Source: Tachypleus tridentatus
Taxonomy: Eukaryota > Arthropoda > Merostomata > Xiphosura > Limulidae
DNA: 64,000 bases
Assembly: GCF_004210375.1 (NCBI RefSeq)
Contig: NC_134825.1
Coordinates: 42,898,348 to 42,962,347 of the forward strand
Direction of reading: 5' to 3'
Below the pieces are notes generated by a model. The model searched no databases. It had not been told where the DNA came from and saw only the letters and a program-made list of their open reading frames with translations. Both the position numbers and the translations under genes were made by a program. This document shows, one piece after another, positions 43,001-53,700 of the stretch. Positions within the stretch are counted from its first letter, which is position 1, and each line of letters starts with the position of its first letter.

Positions 43001-46000
43001 CACAGATTGTCCTGTCTATCAAAATACTGCATTTGAAATAATTTATAACTTTTATTTTAATATCTTGCTTTAACATTTGAAAAAGTTATTTTTAAGGCAC
43101 TTCTACATTATATATCTAAAATGATTGAAATTAAGTTTGCAATCACTTTTCAGTATCTAAAAAACAAATTTTGATTCATCAAACTTAAATAAGTTTGATA
43201 TTTCCCTTCACCATTTAAAAAAAACATAAAGCACAGTATAGGAAAGAAAAATATTATTATACTCTTATATGAAGACTAGTAAAAAACATTAAAGGAGTAA
43301 AATACACTAAATTTATTTACTGACTTTGTAAAGCTAATACAACACAGATAATGCAAACATGCATATAATTATAAATTATTGGTACATTAAAAAATGACAG
43401 ACTACAATACTTTTTTCTAAATATGAATAAAATCTTTAACATACAATGTTCAGAAAAACTTTATCATATAAATAAAAATTTCATTGATTCCGATTGTCAT
43501 TTAGTTTCAATCTCATTAAATTTAAGTTCACAAAAAGCTCTTCCCCTTTCTATTTATTAATGTAGTGCACGTTTTTCAGTGCAAATAATTTCAACTCAGC
43601 TGAGCACTATCTTGAGCATATAATCTGTGAAATATAGAACAATCAATGAAGTGTGATATACAGGAAAGTCAAAGTTTTAGTTTTTAATTAATATGAATAA
43701 ATTTTCAGATTTCTTCCTCTTGTCTACATGAAGTTTCACTGATATATATCTATTCACATTTAGTAAAGCATATTCAATAAATTACATTGATGACGATGCA
43801 AAAAAAGCTGTCTTTTATTTAGAAGAGAGGTACAGAAAATATTTATAAAGGCTCTTGTACTAATAAATTTACATGTAACACATTAAAGACTGTGTGTTAA
43901 TACAGGCATTTTATGTTTTCTACCACCTTAGATAATATATAAGTTTTTCCAAAATCCTGTACAAATTATGTATGTAGTCTTAATATAAAATTTCAGTTAA
44001 AGGACACAGTAAATTCTTCTCACTCTAGTTATCTACTAAACTACATCGCACAACTAGGATATCACGTGCATATTCTCGTGAGAAAAAATTATAAAGAGTA
44101 GATCATGCTGTATAGAAATAAACATTGATTTTTTACAGTGGCAAATCAGGTGATATTTAAAGGATACAACATCCCTTATTCTATAATTAGTGTGACCTTG
44201 GGTCACATAGGTGTGTCTGTGTTCTGAGAAGAAGGACATTGCTTTTTGTACATAATGCCATGTTTGTTTTTGTTACATTAATCAATGTAATTACTACTCA
44301 TAGATAATTGACCCTTAGATAGCAGCCATCATTAACTGATGCTGCTACCTATAACATCTCTGCTATTTAAGGGTTAAATCACCCAGCTATAGTAATGACT
44401 GAATATAGCCACAAATTTTACCCTTCCATAACAAATATAGAATATATTTTCATTCATACAATATATTTTTAAATTACTATGTACTTTCTACATGTATTTA
44501 ATCACAATCATGTTAAACATCATGAATGTAAGCATCTTAATACAGCTAAAGGCTGTATACTCCAACCTTTGTTTTGAAATCTGAAGCTAGCACAAATATG
44601 CTTCTATATGAATTTCTTGAAATGTAGTAAATTAGAATGCAATACAAAAACCTGTATATAGAAAATTGGTTGATGCACGTAATCAGTGAACTCGTGGTAT
44701 GCTTAATTTTCCATAATTATGTTGTTTGATTATCTCTTTTTGATATTAGCTCTCTTGTCCCCAGCTGTTAGATGAAACAGGAGAAGCCTGGTAAGTTTTT
44801 ATAAAAGAACACCATGGTTGTTAAATAAAGAAATTTTATGTTGCAAATTATCAACACTTGTGTTTGATTCTTTTCCTTTACTGTCAGTATTCAATTTAGT
44901 CTTCACTTAAAGTTTTGTACCTAGATTTTAAGTTTTTTATATTTTTTATTGGACTCAGTACAAGAACATTGCAGCATCTAGAAAAAAACAACCTTTTGAA
45001 TCTAAAAATTCCAACATTCTGGTAGGAGAACTTTCAGTATTTGGTTCATGTTGAAGGTTACTTTAGTTGGGAAATCCCAGTCATCCATGATGCAATCTCA
45101 AATAGTTACATGCTATATGTAAGAGCATACAGAGCAGTAGAGAAGGATCACGGTGGTAACAAGTGACCTGTACATTTCAAGACTTACTGAGGTGGTCTCT
45201 ATCAGATTCCAAGAAGCCATGAACATGCTCTAGTATTGAAAAATACTGTGTGAAGTCATCAAGGCTGAGGAGAGCGTACATGCTGGACAAAGTAAATTGC
45301 AAATTATTACAGTGCAGTTAGCATCTTATTATGATCCAGTGAGAATAACATCTAAAAGCCTTCAAGGCAGGCAAAACATACTGATGACATTCTTAAACTA
45401 TGTTCAATACCTAAGGACACTATGAGATGATGTTACAAAGTGTGGAATCACACACTTTCACATTGCAAAGGCAACAATGACACACCTTAGCCCAAAGATG
45501 TCACATTTTTGAGAATGCATACATCTTCAGAACTTCAGATTCAATAGCTTTCTATGGTTTTATTTGGAAGTATAAATTGGCAGAGTAAATTTGTGAAGGC
45601 ACAAATACTAACACTTTCATGTTAGTGGAAACAGAGAGAATTTAAAAATATCTTGAGAGGGGATGCTGCTTGGAAGCAAAATTCTCATGGCATGACCTTG
45701 CTCAGATTCAAGATTCAGATTCTGGTGGCTGAAAATACTAGGGTGTGTGAAAGTGATGTGTAGTATCACACACACTGTCATCACAATAGCTATAAATTTG
45801 GGTATTGTCATGTACCAAGCTACCCACAGAAGCTTTGGCCTGAGGACTCTGCATGCATCAGGATGATATAAATGTCTTCAAACTTCAAGACAAAGACAAG
45901 GAGCTCCTTAAAATACCTCAGCCAGATTTTGTCAAAGAAACTAATACTTGAAATCTTTGGACACCACTCATTATTAAGACAGACCCATCATACAATGGTA

Positions 46001-47745
46001 AAAGGTACAGCAAAAAGGAGAGATAAAATGGAAAAGTTAGATAATCAAATACTAAAAGGAAGCAGTGTTTCTTGCTTTCCAAGCTATCATGTGTTTTTTC
46101 ACAATTAAATATATAAGCAATATACTATGTGACAGTCATCTGACTATTTTACAGTTAAAATAGTTGTTTGGTTAAAACATTGTCTAGTGAAAATGCACTA
46201 CACTTTCCAAGCTATCAAGCAATATCTATAGTGAGACAGTGGTCTGATGTTTCTATTATTTTGCAGTAATTGCTTGATTTATATAACTGAGCTATAGTGA
46301 AATATCTACAAAGTACACTTCAAAAAACTTACTTGATACAAAACTGGGACAGCTGAAATTGTTGGATGAAAATCCATGGCAAATATAGAATTAAATCCAA
46401 TTATTAATAACAACCAAAAATTCCTGCAAGTTTTTGTTTGTTTGTTTTTGAATTTCACACAAAGCTACACAAGAGCTATCTGCACTAGTCATCCTTAACT
46501 TAGCAATGTAAGACAAGAGGGAATGCAGCTAATCATCACCACCCATGGCCAACTCTTGGACTACTCTTTTACCAATGAATAATGGGATTACCATCACATT
46601 ATAATGCTCCATGGTTGAAATGGTGAGCATGTTTGATGCAATGAGGATTCAAACCCACAACCCTCAGATTACGAGTTGAATGCCTTAACACACCTGGCCA
46701 TGCCAATCCTCATGCAAGTTAAGTGGAAAATAATTTAGAATTCTAGCTTCCTGAGCACTCAGGTTAAGTGGTGAATGTTAGATGACATGTTATTGCTTGA
46801 TTTATATAACTGAGCTGTAGCAAAAATCTACAGAGCAGACTCCATAAAACTTAATAGATACAAAACTAGGACAGCTGAAATTGCTGAATGAAATTCCATG
46901 GTAAAGTTAGAATTGAATCCAACTATTAATGACAACTAGATGTTCTTGCAAGTAAGCTGAAAGCATTTTAGCTTCCTGAGCACTCAGATTAAGTGGTAAA
47001 TGTTGGCTAACATTTGTTTATAAAATGTGCCTGTTGTGCTGTTCTGCAAGCTTACACCTGACAATCAGGTAGGAACATACCACTCTTCCTGAAGTATAGT
47101 CATAAGCAAAGTATGTTTTCTGTTTACTTAATTATCATCTTGCAAAATTTCAATATAATCAGTCAAGAGTTGTTTAATTATTGACACTTTATCAGAACAT
47201 ACACAACAAAGGCAGTTTATCCATTTGTTTATGATAGTGCATACAGTTTATACTTTTAAATTTCAATTCAAATTGCAAAAACATTATTACAGCATAAACG
47301 ACAATACAGATTTTAATGATTGTGATTATCATATTTTGATATAAGAAAAGAACACATTTATGTTTGCAAAATGGAGTATTCTTTAACAATCATACTTCTC
47401 AAATGTCAAATACTCACTAAAGGAATATCTTCTGATGTGTATACATGGACAAAAGTGAATAAAACTTTCACTTATTAACTATACACTGCAGTAAGATCAT
47501 ATTTCTGATAATTTATTAAACAACTGCACATATTAACGAAATAATCTATTAAAAACTGAATTATTTTTGTATGTACTTTGAAGCTATACAAATCAAATTA
47601 ATATATAACAAAAATATTTGAAAGATATTGCTAATTTAATATTTCTCAAGTGTCTGCTTCATCAACTGGTGATCCAGAATCACACTATAGATTCTTGAAA
47701 GATCATTACACCCAGGAAAATATGTCCACACCTATTATTGACCAT

Positions 47746-47777
<32 letters not shown>

Positions 47778-50700
47778 AAATAGTCTTAAAAGGTTGTTTT
47801 AAACTGTTTATAATGTGACAGCATATTACATTTTGATCATTCATATATTTCTATTAAATTGCATTTGATATTATGAATTCTTTTTGTAGCTTTTTTAATC
47901 TATAATTTTATTTTTTAAAATCAGCCAGCTGTCTTTTCATTGTGTTAATTTATTTTTGAGTTTAATGTATTTTTGCATTTATTATTTTAAATTGTCATTC
48001 TTTAGGTGTTGTGGAATTATATGTCATCTAAACAATATGATTACCACTTTTTGCAACCTCTAAAATAATTATCTAATTCATTCATCATATAACATTACAG
48101 ATTAGGGCAATGTTTCTAGTGAAACAAGAAAGTGGTTGTAATGGCTGTAACAGCCATGAATCTTGTGCTTCTCAGACTATTACAGAATATAGCTTTGTTC
48201 AGGCATATTTTTCACATTTCTATGCAGTTTCTGCTTGTAGTTAATCATATATCTCAAAATAGTAAGCATGTGCTAATCCTTTTACCTGGGTGTCTCTATC
48301 CCTTTATGGACTTCATGAATGAGAGCCTATTTATAGAGGCAAAACAAACCTCTATGCTTCACTTTCCATAAGTTTGTGTTTAGGCTATTGGTTGAAACAT
48401 GTGACCAGTAACTTTCTGTGTGTCGTTAGAATATTTAAGTCTGATATTTCCATAATTCTGTCTCTTGACTCTTGATCTTAGTTTTTTGCTCTTGTTAACC
48501 ATAGCAACCAAACAAGATAAAAGATGTCTTGTAAGTTTTGTATTGTGTTTGTTAAACAAGGAAAATGTCATGCTTCAAACTACTTTCTGTGTTCAGTTTA
48601 CCTTTCATTTGGAAATACTTAATCTGCAATTTGCAAGAACCTTTAACTTTTCTGTTGAACATCAGTATTCTTGAATGCCACACTTTTAATATGAAACAGA
48701 TTACATCTTTAAAATTTGATTCACTTTTGATATAAATCTCAAAGTCAAGTTTGAAAAAATGTGAGGTTTTTAAAAGGAATGTCAAAATTCTGACAAATTG
48801 TATTTCTAAAATTTGCCTATTTTATTCTTAGGTTCAAAGTTTTTTAGGTAAATAGACTTTTACTATCTTCATACCAAAATGAAAAGAGTTATTGGAGTAA
48901 TTAAGATGGATGCTTTTCTTTTAATGGCTTTGTTTGGAAGAATGAAGTTATTGAACATATAACATACATATGACATTTATTTAATTTGTGCAGTTCCAAT
49001 TTTCATATAATTTTTTAGCTATATGCGTGTAAATACTTTTTTAGTGTTTATTTTCTATACATCCATATAATTATTTAAAATGACACTTAGAATAAGCAAA
49101 AATAGAATTTTTCTTTGTGCAATGCAATTCTTCTTGAAACTGTAACCATATTTTTCTTTTTTCTCAAGTCCTTAAAACATATCCTGCAACCTTTATTTTA
49201 TTACTTATGAATCCTTCTTTGTTATTAGGCAAGATGTAGCTCTACCTACGTAGGGATGGCTTGGGTTCTTCATCAAAATGGTATTTTAAATATCTTCTCA
49301 ATAGGTTAATCAGAGCTTTACAATACAATACAGTGTTTCCTTTTATAACAATATCTACATAGTGAATGAGTCACAAGTTCTGGCAATGTCTATAAACTTC
49401 ATAGCAAAAGGTTTGAATTTCTTGTTCTTTTTTATTACAATGTAACTCAAAAGCCAAAACAATGGTGTCAGCCATTTTCACTAAGGTGACATAGTTTCAA
49501 CAGAGTATCTGCTTTTATAAGTAATATTAACTAGTAGTAATTAAAAATAAGAATCATAATTCCAATATAAACAATGTTAAGATTACCCCCTTGAAGTCAG
49601 CTTTCTTACAGACATTTGTTATTCCTTTAAAACATTTCAAGTAAAAGGTGAAATAGGAATTACCAACCAATAATAGATAAATAATAAATATAATGCCAAT
49701 CACACTGAACTTGGAACATGGTTATAAACACAACCTTCCTGTGTCTATTGAAAAAAAAATAGTACAGGCAAGAATTAACATATGACAATATACGTAACTA
49801 TTCAATCACAGTTGAGATTAATTTATTATATTTTTATCTGCTAAAATTATGTAGGGATGATGCAAATGTCAACACTACTGTCTTATTTACATTGTTTCTG
49901 AAAGACTGATATTTACTTCCTTTTTGAAAAGTTTTTCTTTACTTATTTAATTTTAAGTATTATTATTATTATTACTGTAAGAAATCTCATACGTATTTCT
50001 TGAGATGTAGTGACACTGGGTCACTACAGTGTATTTATACTATTCTTATACTAAAGGAGCTTATCATACTGAATATCCTAAAACAATTCTCAATTTCTCC
50101 TTGTATATAATTCTTTTATTTAACATTAAGTCATGTTATTATTACACATTCTTCACCACTAACCAACTCTAAAATGTATAAGCATTGATAAGACTGAGGA
50201 AAAGTGACTACACTAAGAAAGTCAAAATCTCATAAATATATACCTTTATTTCAAGTAACTTAATGTTATTATTAGATCTTATCTTATGCATTCTTCAAAT
50301 CTTCACATTTGTGTAGCTTCTTCAATTAAATGAAAACATACTAATAATAGCACAATTGAAAGCAAAAAATACACAAAATACAAATGGAACCTACTTTGAT
50401 TGAATATAAAAATCACTAGCTACTTCAGATATTTACAAAAAGGTCTCAACTGACAAGTAAGGTTTGGAGGTTATACCTTTCTTTACCTAACACACTTGTA
50501 CAAAACCTACGTGCAACATTTTCTTTCAACAACCAGAACAACTATCATGAGTAAGATTATTGTCTAAAATGATCAACTCTAACTTCAAACTTTTGAAACA
50601 TATCAACAAGCATAACACATTTTAAGAATAACAGGCTAACTTAATTAAAATTTGATAATTTTCCTGAAAGATATATTCCAACAATAAATCACATATCTAT

Positions 50701-53700
50701 TTTCATAGCATAGCTTTCAGGTATGATTCAAACGGAATGCAGCTTTCATTATGCATCAGATCAAAAACTTGTGAAGTGAATATTGAGAACATAGAATAAT
50801 ATCAAATAAAAATTTACCTTGTGTCATACAGCTATTAGAAACAGGAGGTTCAACAACTTGCATAGTATCATCTTCCAAATAATAGTATATCTTACATTTC
50901 CGAACTCTGTATGTTTCCTCCTGACTTTCATAAATAGGTTCAGTGAAATATCCATAGAAGCATAAAATCTGGAATACAAAGATTTATTAAAATAGTTATA
51001 ACAATTTATAGTTTAATAAAACTTAAAAATTACACATTCTTGTAATACTGCAATAAGATACAACAAAAGAAGTAAATATTTTATCTCTTCACTTTATATA
51101 ATTTTGATGAAGAAGATTGTGTTTTACATACTCTAAATGATGATATATGTTTATATAAAACTGTCTTTTACATTGATTTGAAAAATATGTAGAAAAAAAG
51201 TACTATTTAAAGAAACAATGCAACTGAAAGATAAAAACATGTAATATTTTTCAAAAATAATTATTTACCAAAGCAAGCTATAGAAAATTCTGCAAACTTA
51301 CTCAGGTATACCTGTCAAGTTCAACACTGTCCACAATAATTACATTTTTATTACTTTAAAATGCCTGCAGTCATACTATTGCTTCCTATAGATTCAATGT
51401 CATGTAGATTCAAGTTATTTTATTTGATGCAGTAGATTCTTTGTCTTAAATTCACACAACATTAAAAAACAAGAGATATTTTGGTCCATGGGTCATCCAA
51501 TCCACCAAGTTAAACACTAAGAAACTTAAAGTTAGCCCTTATTATTCAAATATTTATTATGCTTTCTGGTCCTTTTCAGCTCCTTCCAGAAATACACCAC
51601 CACATCATTGGACATTAAAAATTGTATGAAAGTCACAACTTTTTTCTTCCAAAATGGTGATTTTCTGTAAGAAGGTAAAATCCTAACAAAGTGTAAGAGT
51701 TCATGAAGGAGTGAATTTTGCAGAGAATAACTGCAAAGTCCAGTCTAGGAAAAAGATATACTAGATGAAAAGTATGCAACTGTGACATTAAGGTTACAGC
51801 ATCAAGCATTTACAATATGAAAGAACATATAAAAATGGTGTTACGTCAACAAATTGTTTTTCTTTTGTTTTAACGTTTATTATCACTGTTATTGAATGGC
51901 TTTGGAAAGAACTAATTTGGTTTGAACTTATAAACATTTATCCTCACTCCTTAACTGTTTGAGAAAGGTATGTTGCACTTGCCTCCAAGGACATGAAACA
52001 ACTGTACTCAAACAATGACCCAGAATAGAGCCACTCCATTTTTGAATTATGAGAAGACAGTGAACCCTTTCCATTAACAATATACTGAGCTGATATTGAT
52101 AAAAAAGGAGGGCATTGCACCCCCTTCTCCAGCCAGATAGCCTAGCATCAAATCTGAACTGTTATTATGAATAGGTTCCTGCATAGGCTTGTGCCATTCC
52201 TACCAACATTCTGTGAAAAACATCCAGGAACCTTGATAGTAGGGCTCATAATTTCACCCTCTTCTCCAAGAGTGAAAGAAAATCCTCCATCTACAACAAC
52301 AATGACTGGAAATTGGGTTTGGTAAGGACTCTGAAGCTCCACTACTAGAATCTGGGGGGTAATGGGCATTGGAGAGTCCTGAGGAATAGTGCAAAAGGTA
52401 AACCAAGTTCTCTAAATTTATAAAACAGACCCACCCTGATTTATTCAACCCCAAAAAAATCTTGGACAGGCATGATCCCCTTATGCTTTACTCATGACAG
52501 TCCATGAGTGGCAGTCCCTCATATTACAGTAATACTACCCAGTCAGCCTCTAGGTGGTCTTATGTAACACTCCATTTCTACAGAGCCTCTTGCAACTTCT
52601 AAAAAGTATATGGAATTAGTGGTTGCTAGTGTGGAATTGGTTTGATAAAAGCATGCCTACCTGGGAAAATCTCGCCATAGAGTTGGATCCAGTGAAAAAA
52701 AGAGAGGTAAGGGACCCTGTTAAGTAAAGGAACAAAAGGGGTTAAAAAAATACCACTCATTATAATCTAGTTGATGTAGTCAAAATGGTCATAGGTGGTA
52801 GTTAAAAACATTCAGAGGAGAAAACTGCCAGATCATGCAAATAATGTAACTATAAAAGTGTCAGAAGAAATCCACATAACAGCCTGTATGATGTCCTTTA
52901 GTGTGCATTTCAACCTGGCAGCTAACAAATTTGATGCAATGAAACTCACAGAAATTTCCTTACCTGCAAAGAGAGCCCAGAATAAACAATATGGATCAAT
53001 ATTTGAACCCAGCTCATCAAGGTAAACAGAGATATCTTACAGTAAACAAAAGCATCCTAATGAATAAAACATCAGTGCCTACCCCTCAAAAGGAGATAGT
53101 ATAAGCCATATACCACTTAAGGGTCCTAGACTGAGCATAAAAAGCAATCAGGAACCAACCAGCCTCAGATGTGAGTAATAGCAGGCAAATGAATTGGTGA
53201 GAATTTATCCCCTTCTCTTGCTGCCAGAGGCTTAGATAAGAAGTACCTATCTCAGTGTAGAAGGACACAGAGTGAAAGAGTCCTGTGCACATGCAGTGCA
53301 AACAACTTTGACCTACAACATCCACAGGCCAGTAACAACAATAGATAAACTTTAAGGATACAGTGATATATGGCACATAAGGCTAATGGTTTAAATGTAT
53401 GTCAAGACAAAGCATGTAATATCACCTTAATATACTAGTAACTGAAAGGTCTTTTGGGGCAAAGGACATGAAAAGACTTAATAAGGCTGGATAGAACTGT
53501 GAACTCAAATAATTTCTTAACTTTTGAATATCAAAATGTAATTAATAAGGCTGTGTTATATAAGACAATTGTAGATGGTGTTTTGTCACAAAGCTAGGTC
53601 AAAAAATGAGTTACAGTTGGCATATTTGAGCAAAGTGAATTCTATTTCCTCATAAGACACTATTGTTGATAAGTATGCCATTGCCTTTGATAACTGCTAC

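Noticed and set aside
47746-47778. (GT)n(AT)n tract as a regulatory element
   Set aside because: Simple microsatellite; similar tracts occur at 21946, 16398 and 60856 with no shared context.
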